This document shows, in pieces, positions 1-9,281 of a DNA stretch of 64,000 nucleotides. Below the pieces are notes generated by a model. The model made no database searches, was not told the DNA's origin, and saw nothing but the letters and a program-made list of their open reading frames with translations. Made by a program: the position numbers and the translations under genes. The number at the start of each line of letters is the position of its first letter. The stretch's first letter is position 1. The stretch is from Limnohabitans sp. MMS-10A-192 (GTDB taxonomy: Bacteria > Pseudomonadota > Gammaproteobacteria > Burkholderiales > Burkholderiaceae_C). The stretch is taken from positions 167,032 through 231,031 of the forward strand of contig NZ_NERX01000006.1 of NCBI RefSeq assembly GCF_003063335.1, in the 5' to 3' direction.

Positions 1-111
1 AGCACACCCGATGCTGTGCGCCTGATTCTGACCCTGCCCCAAGGGCCTGTCGGCGCAGGCACACTGACGCTGGATTGGGTGCGCCCCACCTTGTCAGGTG
101 GTGCGACATGA
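1..111 (+). CDS. gspJ: Type II secretion pseudopilin GspJ, 3' end only
   Basis: The window opens inside a reading frame of 36 codons that ends in TGA at 109-111. Its last residues (TLTLDWVRPTLSGGAT) fit the C-terminal beta-strand region of a minor pseudopilin. The stop overlaps the gspK start as ATGA. GspJ with GspI and GspK forms the tip of the type II secretion pseudopilus in the periplasm. The assignment rests mostly on position directly before gspK, because only the last tenth or so of the protein is visible. Confidence 0.6.
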   Translation, partial: STPDAVRLILTLPQGPVGAGTLTLDWVRPTLSGGAT

Positions 112-1073
112 AGGCGCAAAAAGGCGCAGCCTTGCTGGTGGCCATGCTGACCGTGGCCTTGGTGGCCACCCTGACCAGTGCCGCCTTGTGGCAGCAATGG
201 CGACAAGTCGAAATCGAGTCGGCAGAGCGCAGTCGCAGCCAAACCGCTTGGATGATGACCGGCGCCATGGACTGGACACGACTGATCCTGCAAGAAGACG
301 CCCGCGCTCAACAAGGCGGCATGGTCGACCACCTGGGTGAGCCTTGGGCTTTGCCAGTCCAGGAATCGAAGTTGTCCACCTTTTTGTCGCAAGATCAGAA
401 ATGGCAAGAAGGCGACGCCGACGTGTTTTTATCGGGCTACATCAACGATGCACAATCGCGCTTGAATGTGCGCAACCTCGTGGACAACGGCAAGATTTCC
501 GTACCCGAACTGGCGATTTGGGTGCGGCTGTTTGAACGCCTGAGCTTGCCATTGAGCGAACTGGAGAGCCTGGCTCGTCAGTTGCCTCTTGCACTGACCA
601 ACGCCAGCACATCGCCCACGGGAAAACCTACAGCAACAGGTCCCCTGATGCCCCACCGCAGCGCACAACTGGTCTGGCTGGGCCTGAGCCCAAGAACCCT
701 TTCTGTGCTCGACCACTTCATCACCGTGCTGCCCGAGCCCACGCCCATCAACCTCAACACGGCACCCGCCGAAGTCCTCATGGCCTGCGTGCCCGGGCTT
801 GACCTGGCGGGCGCCCGGCAATGGGTGAGCCAGCGTGAGCGTGCGCACTGGAGCAGTCTGGACGCCGCCCGCCAAGCCCTGGGCCCTTTGGGCAGACGAC
901 TCGACGACAAGCGCCACAGCGTCCAGAGCAATTACTTTGAAATCCATGGCCGCATGCGCATCGACCGTGTCGTGCAGCAAGAGCTGGCACTGGTCAAACG
1001 GGAAGGCACCCAGGTGCGCATGTTGTGGCGTGTGCGCTCCCCATGGATCGCCCCTGTGGCGCCCCTACAATGA
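108..1073 (+). CDS. gspK: Type II secretion minor pseudopilin GspK
   Basis: This 321-residue protein has a class III prepilin leader (MKAQKG, cleavage after Gly6) followed by a hydrophobic stretch AALLVAMLTVALVATLTSAA. It lacks Glu at mature position 5, as is typical for GspK. The helix-hairpin region with PTPINLNTAPAEVLMA near residue 220 is characteristic of the family. GspK caps the pseudopilus and is needed for initiation. I chose the ATG at 108 because it gives an ATGA overlap with gspJ and a correct leader; the TTG at 75 adds 11 residues before the leader. It is translationally coupled inside the gsp operon. Confidence 0.93.
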   Translation: MKAQKGAALLVAMLTVALVATLTSAALWQQWRQVEIESAERSRSQTAWMMTGAMDWTRLILQEDARAQQGGMVDHLGEPWALPVQESKLSTFLSQDQKWQEGDADVFLSGYINDAQSRLNVRNLVDNGKISVPELAIWVRLFERLSLPLSELESLARQLPLALTNASTSPTGKPTATGPLMPHRSAQLVWLGLSPRTLSVLDHFITVLPEPTPINLNTAPAEVLMACVPGLDLAGARQWVSQRERAHWSSLDAARQALGPLGRRLDDKRHSVQSNYFEIHGRMRIDRVVQQELALVKREGTQVRMLWRVRSPWIAPVAPLQ

Positions 1074-1080
1074 ACCACAC

Positions 1081-2313
1081 ATGCGCACACTGATCCTGCA
1101 ACTGCCCCTCGGAATGCCTCAGGCCCAATCAAGCTACTTGCACGCTTGGGTTCAAGCCGATGCGCCAATGGCACCCCCGAGTTTTCAATGGGCCAGCGCC
1201 AGCTTGCTGCCCCCCGCACAGCGCAGCACAGAATGCGTGGTGATGTTGCCTGCAAGCGCCATGTCCTGGCATGCGGTGGAACTGCCCAGCGGCTTGCACA
1301 AGCAAAAGGGCAGCCTGCAAGCGGCTTTGCACGGCCTGTTGGAAGAGCGGGTGCTCGACGAGCCCGGCCAATTGCACATGGCCTTGCCGCCCGACTGGCA
1401 AAGCGCCACCCGCAACTGGGTTGCCGTGTGCGACAAACTCTGGCTCCAAGCGCACCTGCATGCACTCGAAACAGCGGGTCTGACCGTGCACCGCATCGTG
1501 CCGGAATTCACGCCCGACAGCGCCACCTTGGAGATCACCGCCACTGGTGATGAACACGACGGTTGGCTTTGGCTGCGGCAAGTCGATCGGGGCGTCTGGG
1601 GGGTGCCCTTGTCCAGCGTCAAAATGGGCGAGCTCGATCTGCGCGCCGATGAACTGCAAACGGCCAGCATCGAAGCTGAGCCAGCCGTGATCGGGCTGGT
1701 CTCCCGAACATTGCAGATGCAACCGCGCTTGACAGCGCCCGCACAGCACTGGCTGGCCGCGCTGTCAAATGGCTGGGATCTGGCCCAATTTGAATTTCAA
1801 ACCGATGCCCGTGCACGCCTGCTGAAAACGGCGCAACGCATGGCTCACGAACTGTGGCAACACCCTCAATGGCGATGGGCTCGCTGGGGGGTGGCCGCCC
1901 TGTTGGTCAGCCAACTGGCGGGCCTGAACGTTTGGGCCTGGAAAACACGCTCAAACTGGCAGGCGCAACAAGCGTCATGGACTCAGATCCTGCGAGAGAC
2001 ATTTCCCCAGACCCGTGTGGTGATCGATGCACCTTTGCAAATGAAACAGCAAGTGGACCGTCTGCGCCAAAACTCGAGCGCCTTGGCGCCTGGCGATCTT
2101 GAAGCCATGTTGTCAGCCCTCGGCCAGGCCTTGCCAACCCACGTTGCAGCCCCACCCCAATGGCGCTACCAAGCAGGACAGTTGCGGCCGATCGGCTGGC
2201 CGCTCACGGCCAAAGACCAACAAACCATCCAGCAACAACTGGGCCCGCAGGGCTATCAGCTTCAGGCTGAAGGTGACAACTGGCTCATGCGCCTTACAGG
2301 CAGCCCGCCATGA
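1081..2313 (+). CDS. gspL: Type II secretion assembly-platform protein GspL
   Basis: A 410-residue protein with a cytoplasmic actin-like domain (about residues 1-260), one membrane helix at about 269-286 (WGVAALLVSQLAGLNVWAW) and a periplasmic ferredoxin-like domain. GspL couples the GspE ATPase to the inner-membrane platform and pairs with GspM. The frame stays open upstream to 835 inside gspK, but the ATG at 1081, seven bases after the gspK stop, gives the expected family start (MRTLILQLP). It overlaps gspM by ATGA. The family is weakly conserved, so the call leans on order and topology. Confidence 0.88.
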   Translation: MRTLILQLPLGMPQAQSSYLHAWVQADAPMAPPSFQWASASLLPPAQRSTECVVMLPASAMSWHAVELPSGLHKQKGSLQAALHGLLEERVLDEPGQLHMALPPDWQSATRNWVAVCDKLWLQAHLHALETAGLTVHRIVPEFTPDSATLEITATGDEHDGWLWLRQVDRGVWGVPLSSVKMGELDLRADELQTASIEAEPAVIGLVSRTLQMQPRLTAPAQHWLAALSNGWDLAQFEFQTDARARLLKTAQRMAHELWQHPQWRWARWGVAALLVSQLAGLNVWAWKTRSNWQAQQASWTQILRETFPQTRVVIDAPLQMKQQVDRLRQNSSALAPGDLEAMLSALGQALPTHVAAPPQWRYQAGQLRPIGWPLTAKDQQTIQQQLGPQGYQLQAEGDNWLMRLTGSPP

Positions 2314-2816
2314 CTTCTCCCCTCCTCAAATTGCAAAGCGCAGCCCATCAAATGTGGCAACAACGCAGCTTGCGCGAGCGCCTTTTGCTGCAAACAGCCG
2401 CATGGTTGATCGGCTTGGTCACCCTGTGGACAGTGGGCATAGCCCCTGCCATGCGCACTTGGCAAGCAGCTGCCGCACAACAAACTGCTCTGGATCAGCA
2501 AAGCCAGCAGATGCAGCAATGGCAAGCTGAGGCCAAACGGCTGACATCTTCGCAAGCCACCACACGGGCAGATGCCACGCAATGGTTACAAGCCCACATC
2601 TCGGACTTGGGCCCCAAGGCCAAACTGCAAATGCAGGCCGAACAAATACAACTGACTGTGGACGCTGCACCCGCCCAGGCTCTGGCCCTCTGGCTGAGTC
2701 AAGCCCGCGAACATGCGCATGTCCGCCCCGTGCAAGCCCAATTGCAACAAACGCCCGCCAGCGCCACCGCGCCCGGTGTGGCGTGGAGCGGCACCTTGCT
2801 CCTGAGCCTGCCGTGA
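2310..2816 (+). CDS. gspM: Type II secretion assembly-platform protein GspM
   Basis: A 168-residue bitopic protein with a short cytoplasmic N-terminus, one membrane helix at about residues 27-46 (LLQTAAWLIGLVTLWTVGI) and a coiled-coil then ferredoxin-like periplasmic part. This is the usual GspM size and topology. GspM binds GspL and is part of the inner-membrane platform. The start codon overlaps the gspL stop, which implies coupled translation. Confidence 0.9.
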   Translation: MTSPLLKLQSAAHQMWQQRSLRERLLLQTAAWLIGLVTLWTVGIAPAMRTWQAAAAQQTALDQQSQQMQQWQAEAKRLTSSQATTRADATQWLQAHISDLGPKAKLQMQAEQIQLTVDAAPAQALALWLSQAREHAHVRPVQAQLQQTPASATAPGVAWSGTLLLSLP

Positions 2817-2826
2817 ACACAGCGCC

Positions 2827-3636
2827 ATGAAAACCCGCCCAGTCAACCACCACGCATCCAGCGCCACTTGGCGCTTTGCCGTGGCTGGCGCATTGCTGGG
2901 CAGCTTGCTGGCCTGCTTGCTGTGGGCACCCGCACGTTGGCTGTCCTGGGCAGTCGGCCAGGCCTCACAAGGCCAAGTGCAGCTGAACAGCCCCCGGGGC
3001 ACCGTCTGGCAAGGCTCGGCCCACATCACGCTCAACGGCGGTACGGGCAGCCTGGATGCACAAACCCTGCCTAGTCGCTTGAACTGGCGCATCAAGCCAG
3101 GCTGGATGAACTTGCAAATCCAACTGCAAGCCGACTGCTGCATGGACCAGCCTGCCCAAGCGATGCTGTATGCAGGCTGGTCCCTGCTGCGCGTGAAACT
3201 GGACAACCACCAGTCACGCTGGCCTGCTGCGTGGCTGACGGGCCTGGGCGCCCCCTGGAACACCCTGCAAGCCGAAGGCCAGCTGCAATTGCGCACCGAA
3301 TCCTTGCAACTGCAATGGGCCGCAGGTCGCCTGCAAATGCAAGGCCTGGCAGAGCTGCAAGCGCAAGGCATGTCTTCACGCCTGAGCACCCTCAAACCCA
3401 TGGGCAGTTACCGCGTGCAAGTGCGCGGCACGCCTGAAGGCACCGCCACACCCGAGTTGCAGTTGAGCACCCTGCAAGGCCCTCTGCAACTGCAAGGCCA
3501 AGGCCAATGGGTCGGCTCGCGGCTGCGTTTTTCGGGCGAAGCGCATGCCGACGAAGGCGCCGAAGCCGCCCTGTCCAACTTGCTGAACATCATCGGCCGC
3601 CGTCAAGGCACGCGCAGCCTGCTTTCTTTGGGATGA
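2827..3636 (+). CDS. gspN: Type II secretion protein GspN
   Basis: A 269-residue protein with an N-terminal membrane anchor (about residues 15-38) and a periplasmic region rich in short Leu/Gln strands, such as LNSPRGTVWQGSA, the conserved start of the GspN fold. GspN is an accessory inner-membrane component present in only some type II systems. It begins 10 bases after gspM and ends 4 bases before gspD, so it sits inside the operon. Confidence 0.88.
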   Translation: MKTRPVNHHASSATWRFAVAGALLGSLLACLLWAPARWLSWAVGQASQGQVQLNSPRGTVWQGSAHITLNGGTGSLDAQTLPSRLNWRIKPGWMNLQIQLQADCCMDQPAQAMLYAGWSLLRVKLDNHQSRWPAAWLTGLGAPWNTLQAEGQLQLRTESLQLQWAAGRLQMQGLAELQAQGMSSRLSTLKPMGSYRVQVRGTPEGTATPELQLSTLQGPLQLQGQGQWVGSRLRFSGEAHADEGAEAALSNLLNIIGRRQGTRSLLSLG

Positions 3637-3640
3637 ACCC

Positions 3641-5743
3641 ATGCACACACTGAACACACTCCTCCAATCGAGCCGACTGTCGGTCATCACCTGTGCCGTA
3701 TGGCTTGCGCTGGGCGGCACCTCGCTGGTGAGCGCTCAAAACGCACCGGGCAAGCCGGGCACCAAAAGCAAAGAGCCGATCACGCTGAACTTTGTGAATG
3801 CCGACATCGAGGCCGTGGCCCGCACGCTGGCCAGCTTGTCGGGGCACAACGTGGTGGTCGATCCCCGCGTCAAAGGCACCATGTCGCTGTCCAGCCAAGT
3901 GGCCGTGCCGCCTGCACAAGCCCTGCACTTGTTTGCCACCCAATTGCGCACGCAAGGCTTTGCCCTGATTGAATCTTCGGGTCTGTACACCGTCTTGCCC
4001 GAAGCCGAAGCCAAACTGCAAAGCGGCACGGTATCGGCCGGCGCCGTAGGGGCCAGCAGCGGGCAGGTGGTCACGCAAATCTTTCGTCTGAACCACGAGA
4101 GCGCCAACAACCTGGTGCCGGTGCTGCGCCCACTGATCAGCCCCAACAACACCATCAACGTGAACCCGGGCACCAATGCGCTGGTCATCACCGATTACGG
4201 CGACAACCTGCAGCGCCTGGGCCGCATCATTGCCGCCCTGGACGTGTCCAACGCCACCGGTGTGGAAGTGATCCGCCTGAAACACGGCATCGCCGCCGAC
4301 ATGGCCACCATGGTGCAACGCCTGATCGACTCAGGTGCGGCCTCCGGCGTTGCAGGCGGGACTGCGGCGACTCCAGGCTTGACCGACAGCGGCTTCAAAA
4401 CCACGGTGCTGGCTGAAACCCGCACCAACGCGCTCATCGTGCGCGCCGCCAACCCGGCCAAACTGGCCCTGACGCGCAGCCTGATCGAACAACTTGACCA
4501 GCCCAACGCCAGCGGTGCCAACGCAGCCAGCGGCAACATCCATGTGGTCTACCTGAAAAACGCAGACGCCACCAAACTGGCCACCACCTTGCGCGCAGCC
4601 ATCAGCAACAGCGCCATGGGCACCTCGGGCAGCGCCAATGCCAGCATGGCGGTGCAAGCCACGCCCAACACAGCGGGCGTGCCAGGCAGCAGCACGAACA
4701 GCCAGCCGTCCACCGGCGGGCAGATCCAGGCCGACCCGGCCACCAACGCGCTGATCATCACCGCGCCCGAGCCGCAATACCGCCAGCTGCGCAGCGTGAT
4801 CGACATGCTCGACCAACGCCGCGCGCAGGTCTTTGTGGAAAGCCTGATCGCCGAAGTCAGCGCTGACAAGGCTGCAGAGTTTGGCGTGCAATGGATGAGC
4901 GGCACCGGCACAGGCAGCAACACCGTGGGGGTGATGGGCACCAACTTTTCAGTGGGCGGCACCAATTTGTTGACGCTGGCCGCCAATGCCGCCCAGGGCA
5001 CCTACGCTGCATCACCTGGCTTCAACATCGCCGCAGGCCAACAACGCAATGGCGTTTTGGCGCTGGGCGCTCTGGCCCGCTTTTTGCAAACCAATGGCGA
5101 CGCCAACATCCTGTCCACGCCCAATTTGCTGACCCTGGACAACGAAGAAGCGAAGATCGTGATCGGCCAAAACGTGCCCTTTGTCACAGGCCAATACACG
5201 GCCAACAACAGCGCCAGCGGCGCGGTCAACCCCTTCCAGACCATCGAACGCAAGGACGTGGGCCTGACCTTGCGCGTGAAACCGCAGATCAGCGAAAGCG
5301 GCACGGTGAAAATGCAGATCTTCCAGGAGGTCAGCAGCATCGACAGCAAGAGCTCCAGCACCTCGGGCCTGATCACCAACAAACGCTCCATCGAATCGAG
5401 CGTGCTGGTCGAAGACGGCTCTATCGTGGTGTTGGGTGGTTTGCTGCAAGACGACACCAGCAGCAGCCAGGAAAAAGTGCCCGGCTTCGGTGACATCCCC
5501 ATCTTGGGCAACCTGTTCAAAGCCGAAACCCGCAGCCGCAAGAAAACCAATCTGATGGTGTTCTTGCGACCCGTGGTGGTGCGCGATGGCGCGTCCACCG
5601 AAGCCCTGTCTTTGGGCCGCTACGAGCAAATGCGCTTGAACCAGCTGGGCAACCAACCGACGGCCACCTCCGCCATGCCGATCGAGGGCGCCGCCACCTT
5701 GCCCGCCCTGACCCCTGTGGTCCCTGCCACCACCAAGCCCTGA
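3641..5743 (+). CDS. gspD: Type II secretion secretin GspD
   Basis: A 700-residue secretin. A signal peptide occupies about residues 1-33. N0 begins at ITLNFVNADIEAVARTLASL, followed by three KH-like N1-N3 repeats, each with the LIRxxANP or ALIITAPE type signature. The beta-barrel secretin domain carries VPFVTGQ near residue 511, VEDGSIVVLGGLLQD, and VPGFGDIPILGNLFK near 613. The N3 region contains a long Ser/Gly/Asn-rich loop. GspD forms the outer-membrane channel through which folded proteins leave the periplasm. No separate pilotin gene is seen in the window. Confidence 0.97.
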   Translation: MHTLNTLLQSSRLSVITCAVWLALGGTSLVSAQNAPGKPGTKSKEPITLNFVNADIEAVARTLASLSGHNVVVDPRVKGTMSLSSQVAVPPAQALHLFATQLRTQGFALIESSGLYTVLPEAEAKLQSGTVSAGAVGASSGQVVTQIFRLNHESANNLVPVLRPLISPNNTINVNPGTNALVITDYGDNLQRLGRIIAALDVSNATGVEVIRLKHGIAADMATMVQRLIDSGAASGVAGGTAATPGLTDSGFKTTVLAETRTNALIVRAANPAKLALTRSLIEQLDQPNASGANAASGNIHVVYLKNADATKLATTLRAAISNSAMGTSGSANASMAVQATPNTAGVPGSSTNSQPSTGGQIQADPATNALIITAPEPQYRQLRSVIDMLDQRRAQVFVESLIAEVSADKAAEFGVQWMSGTGTGSNTVGVMGTNFSVGGTNLLTLAANAAQGTYAASPGFNIAAGQQRNGVLALGALARFLQTNGDANILSTPNLLTLDNEEAKIVIGQNVPFVTGQYTANNSASGAVNPFQTIERKDVGLTLRVKPQISESGTVKMQIFQEVSSIDSKSSSTSGLITNKRSIESSVLVEDGSIVVLGGLLQDDTSSSQEKVPGFGDIPILGNLFKAETRSRKKTNLMVFLRPVVVRDGASTEALSLGRYEQMRLNQLGNQPTATSAMPIEGAATLPALTPVVPATTKP

Positions 5744-5746
5744 GCC

Positions 5747-7159
5747 ATGCGAGCCGCCCACCCTCTGCCCTACACCTTCGCCCGCAGCCACCGGCTGCTG
5801 CTGGAGGCGGGCGCACAAGGCCTGACTTTGTGGTTGTGCAGCGACAGTGATCGCTCGGCCTTGTCCGAGGTCACACGCAAATACGGCCCTCAAGGTCTGA
5901 ACATCCAGCACACCACACCGGCCGATGTGCAAGAGCGCATCCACAGAGCCTATGCCGGTGGGCAGGCGCACGGCGCCTCCACGGCCGCTGCCGTGGTCAA
6001 TGAGGTCGAATCAGATGCCGACCTCTCGCGCATGATGCAGGAGTTGCCCGCCGTTGAAGACCTGCTTGAAGCCAGCGACGACGCGCCCATCATCCGCATG
6101 CTCAACGCTTTGCTCACGCAGGCGGCACGCGATGGGGCCAGCGACATCCACATCGAGCCGTATGAGCGCCATTCGAGTGTGCGTTTTCGCATAGACGGCA
6201 CCTTGCGCGAAGTTGTACAACCGAACCGGGCGCTGCATGCCGCATTGATCTCGCGCCTGAAAATCATGGCCGAACTCGACATCGCCGAAAAACGTTTGCC
6301 ACAAGACGGCCGCATCAGCCTGCGCCTGGGCAGCAAAGCGGTGGACGTGCGCGTCTCGACTTTGCCCAGCGCCCACGGCGAGCGCGCTGTGCTGCGCCTG
6401 CTCGACAAAAGCGAAGCGCGATTGACACTGGAAGCCGTGGGCATGCAAGGCCGGGTGCTGCAGCAAGTGGAGCAACTCATTGCGCAGCCGCACGGCATCT
6501 TGCTGGTCACCGGCCCCACCGGCTCGGGCAAAACCACCTCGCTGTATGCCGCGCTGCAAAGATTGGACGCGGCGCACAACAACATCATGACGGTGGAAGA
6601 CCCGATCGAGTACGAGCTGTCGGGCGTGGGCCAAACCCAGGTCAACGCCAAAATCGATTTGACTTTTGCCAAAGCCCTGCGCGCCATCCTGCGGCAAGAC
6701 CCGGACGTGATCATGATCGGCGAGATCCGCGATTTTGAAACCGCACAAATCGCCATACAGGCCTCGCTCACCGGCCACCTGGTGCTCGCCACGCTGCACA
6801 CCAACGACGCGGCCAGCGCCATCACCCGGCTGACCGACATGGGCGTGGAGCCCTTCTTGTTGAGTTCATCGCTGCTGGGTGTGCTGGCCCAGCGCCTGGT
6901 GCGCCAGCGCTGCAAGGCCTGCGCGGGCCAGGGATGCGATGCCTGTGGACATACGGGCTATGCCGGTCGCACCGGCATCTTCGAGCTGTTGGTGGCCTCC
7001 GAGGACATTCGGGCGCAAATCCACCAAGGCGCCGCCGAGGCCGATGTGCGTGCCACGGCCTTGCGCCAAGGCATGGTGCTGATGCGCGAAGATGGTCAGC
7101 GCTTGGTTGATGCCGGCATCACCAGCGCCGAAGAACTGCTGCGCGTCACGCGCGATTGA
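5747..7159 (+). CDS. gspE: Type II secretion ATPase GspE
   Basis: A 470-residue cytoplasmic ATPase. An N1/N2-type domain leads to SDIHIEPYERHSSVRFRIDG, then Walker A GPTGSGKTTS at about residue 256, the Asp box MTVEDPIEYEL, Walker B with ILRQDPDVIMIGEIRD, and the His box LATLHTNDA. It energises pseudopilus extension through GspL. A Cys4 motif is present, but the two CxxC pairs are only four residues apart (CKACAGQGCDAC), shorter than the usual metal-binding loop of GspE. The start lies 3 bases after the gspD stop. Confidence 0.96.
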   Translation: MRAAHPLPYTFARSHRLLLEAGAQGLTLWLCSDSDRSALSEVTRKYGPQGLNIQHTTPADVQERIHRAYAGGQAHGASTAAAVVNEVESDADLSRMMQELPAVEDLLEASDDAPIIRMLNALLTQAARDGASDIHIEPYERHSSVRFRIDGTLREVVQPNRALHAALISRLKIMAELDIAEKRLPQDGRISLRLGSKAVDVRVSTLPSAHGERAVLRLLDKSEARLTLEAVGMQGRVLQQVEQLIAQPHGILLVTGPTGSGKTTSLYAALQRLDAAHNNIMTVEDPIEYELSGVGQTQVNAKIDLTFAKALRAILRQDPDVIMIGEIRDFETAQIAIQASLTGHLVLATLHTNDAASAITRLTDMGVEPFLLSSSLLGVLAQRLVRQRCKACAGQGCDACGHTGYAGRTGIFELLVASEDIRAQIHQGAAEADVRATALRQGMVLMREDGQRLVDAGITSAEELLRVTRD

Positions 7160-7183
7160 GCAGCCAGGCTGGAGCGAACCTGC

Positions 7184-8020
7184 ATGCGCCAAACCCACAC
7201 ACCGTCCCGCTGGCGCAACGCTTGGTTGCGTGCGCTGTGTAGCGTGGTGTGTTGTGCGGCTTTGAGTGCTCCGGCGCAAGAGCACCCCAGCATCACCGTG
7301 CCAGAGGCAGAAGCCCCCGCGCCCTCCCCCTGGACTTACAGCCTGGGGCTGCGCACCGAAATTGCCAACCTCAGCCATCCGGGCAGCATGAAGCTGCGCC
7401 CCAGCCTGGGCCTGCGCTACGGGCGCTGGCGCATCGGGCAAACCGATGGCACAGACTGGCACCGCTTCGGTCAGGTGCTGCAAGACAGCAACCTCACCTA
7501 TGACGTGCGACAGGACTCCAAGTGGAGCGTTTCGCTGTCGGGCAGCATCATCAACCTCGACAACGACAGCCACTTTGACGCCGTCAAAGCCGGCCGCAAA
7601 ACCTTGCGTGCCAAAGCCGGGCTGGACTACCGCCTGCCCAACCGCTGGTCGGTCGGCCTGATCGCCACACAAGACGTGTTCATGCGAGGCGACGGCACCA
7701 CCTTGTCTCCCGTGCTGACTTACCGCAAACCCTTGACGGAAAACAGCACCTTGATGCTCAGCCAGTCGATGATCTGGGGCAGTGCCTCGCACTGGCAAAC
7801 GCAGCAAAACCGGACCCCGCAGGGCGTCACACACCAAGGCGCGGGTTGGGGCGGTCTCGGCACCCAGCTGGCCTACCGGCACAAACTGTCGCGGCATTGG
7901 GGCTTTTTCAGCCAACTTGGCGCCCAACGCACGATCCAGCCGGTCTTTCCGACCACCGTGTCTTCGCCCACACACTGGACCTATTCGGGTCAGTTGGGTG
8001 TGGTGTATTTCGACCATTGA
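7184..8020 (+). CDS. Outer-membrane beta-barrel protein, MipA/OmpV-like
   Basis: A 278-residue protein with a signal peptide (basic start, then LCSVVCCAALSAPAQ) and alternating amphipathic strands such as SLGLRTEIANLS, RPSLGLRYGRWRIG, AGLDYRLPNRWSVGLIA and SGQLGVVYFDH. Strand spacing and the phrase LSPVLTYRKPL resemble the MipA/OmpV family, in which the E. coli member scaffolds murein enzymes. A GGAGCGA ribosome-binding site precedes ATG 7184. It lies between gspE and gspF with 24 and 6 base gaps, so it is transcribed with the secretion operon although it is not a known core component. The barrel is clear; the family name is less certain. Confidence 0.62.
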   Translation: MRQTHTPSRWRNAWLRALCSVVCCAALSAPAQEHPSITVPEAEAPAPSPWTYSLGLRTEIANLSHPGSMKLRPSLGLRYGRWRIGQTDGTDWHRFGQVLQDSNLTYDVRQDSKWSVSLSGSIINLDNDSHFDAVKAGRKTLRAKAGLDYRLPNRWSVGLIATQDVFMRGDGTTLSPVLTYRKPLTENSTLMLSQSMIWGSASHWQTQQNRTPQGVTHQGAGWGGLGTQLAYRHKLSRHWGFFSQLGAQRTIQPVFPTTVSSPTHWTYSGQLGVVYFDH

Positions 8021-8026
8021 GCGCCC

Positions 8027-9265
8027 ATGCCTGCCTACCGATTTGAAGCCCTGCAAGCCGATGGCGCCTCGCGCAAAGGCGTGATCGAAGCCGACAGCGT
8101 CAAAGCCGCACGCAGCCAATTGCGTGCGCAATCGCTCGTTCCCCTGTCGGTCGAGGCCATTGCGGGCTCGTCCGCCGATGCCCAGGCCCAGCATTTGCCG
8201 TGGTGGCAACGGCCCGTGGGCCGCTCACGCGCCTTCAGCGCCAGCCAGCGCGCCGTCTGGACCCGTCAACTCGCGGGCTTGGTGGGCAGCGGCCTGCCCA
8301 TCGAGCGTGCCCTGGCCGCGTTGGCCGACGAGGCGGACGACGACCGGCAGCGCCTGCTGGTGGCCGCGATCCGCGCCGAAGTCAATTCAGGCAGCAGCTT
8401 GGGCAGTGCACTGGCACAACACCCCTCGGAATTTCCCGCGATCGACCGCGCCGTGATCGCAGCAGGCGAGCAAAGTGGGCACTTGGGCTTGGTGCTCGAG
8501 CAACTGGCCAATGACCTCGAAGAGCACCAGGCCCTGCGCGCCAAACTGCTGGGCGCGGCCCTGTATCCGGCCATTGTCTGTCTGGTGGCACTGGCCATCG
8601 TCATCTTTTTGGTCACGTCGGTGGTGCCGCAGGTGGCCGGGGTGTTTGCAGGCACCCAACGGCGACTGCCCATGCTGACCGTGGCCATGCTCAGCCTGAG
8701 CGACCTGGTGCGGCAATGGGGCTGGCTGATGTTGATCACCGCGACCGCTGGCATCGCAGGCTTTCGCCTGGCCTTGCGTCAAACCGCGTTTCGTTTGCAG
8801 TTTGACGCCGCCTGGCTGCGCCTGCCCCTCGTCGGGCGACTGGCGCGGGGCTACAACAGCGCCCGTTTTGCGTCCACCCTGGCCATGCTCACGGCAGCAG
8901 GCGTGCCCATCCTCAAAGCCTTGCAGGCCGCTGGCGACACCTTGTCCAACCAGGCCCTGCGTGCTGACGCGCTCGAAGCACTGGTGCGCGTGCGCGAAGG
9001 CGCACCCTTGGGCACGGCCTTGGCCCAGCACGCACGGTTTCCGGGTCTGCTGAGCATGTTTGCCAAACTGGGCGAACAAACCGGTCAGCTGCCCCTGATG
9101 CTGCAACGGGCCGCCCAGCAACTGTCCGCCGATGTGCAACGCCGCGCCATGGCGCTGGCCACCATCCTGGAGCCTTTGCTGATCGTCGCCATGGGCGGCA
9201 TGGTCATGCTGATCGTGCTGGCCGTGCTGATGCCCATCATGGAACTGAACCAATGGGTCAAGTGA
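8027..9265 (+). CDS. gspF: Type II secretion inner-membrane platform protein GspF
   Basis: A 412-residue polytopic protein with the typical N-terminus (MPAYRFEALQADG) and two copies of the T2SSF helical domain separated by membrane helices near residues 180-205 and 230-250, with a third helix near the C-terminus (MVMLIVLAVLMPIM). GspF is the central platform protein that interacts with GspE and GspL and is thought to drive pseudopilin insertion. It starts 6 bases after the barrel gene and closes the visible gsp operon. Confidence 0.95.
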   Translation: MPAYRFEALQADGASRKGVIEADSVKAARSQLRAQSLVPLSVEAIAGSSADAQAQHLPWWQRPVGRSRAFSASQRAVWTRQLAGLVGSGLPIERALAALADEADDDRQRLLVAAIRAEVNSGSSLGSALAQHPSEFPAIDRAVIAAGEQSGHLGLVLEQLANDLEEHQALRAKLLGAALYPAIVCLVALAIVIFLVTSVVPQVAGVFAGTQRRLPMLTVAMLSLSDLVRQWGWLMLITATAGIAGFRLALRQTAFRLQFDAAWLRLPLVGRLARGYNSARFASTLAMLTAAGVPILKALQAAGDTLSNQALRADALEALVRVREGAPLGTALAQHARFPGLLSMFAKLGEQTGQLPLMLQRAAQQLSADVQRRAMALATILEPLLIVAMGGMVMLIVLAVLMPIMELNQWVK

Positions 9266-9281
9266 CCCGAAGAAAGCCCAC

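Noticed and set aside
835..1080. N-terminal extension of GspL back into gspK
   Set aside because: The extension is an overlapping frame inside gspK with no domain; ATG 1081 gives the family start.
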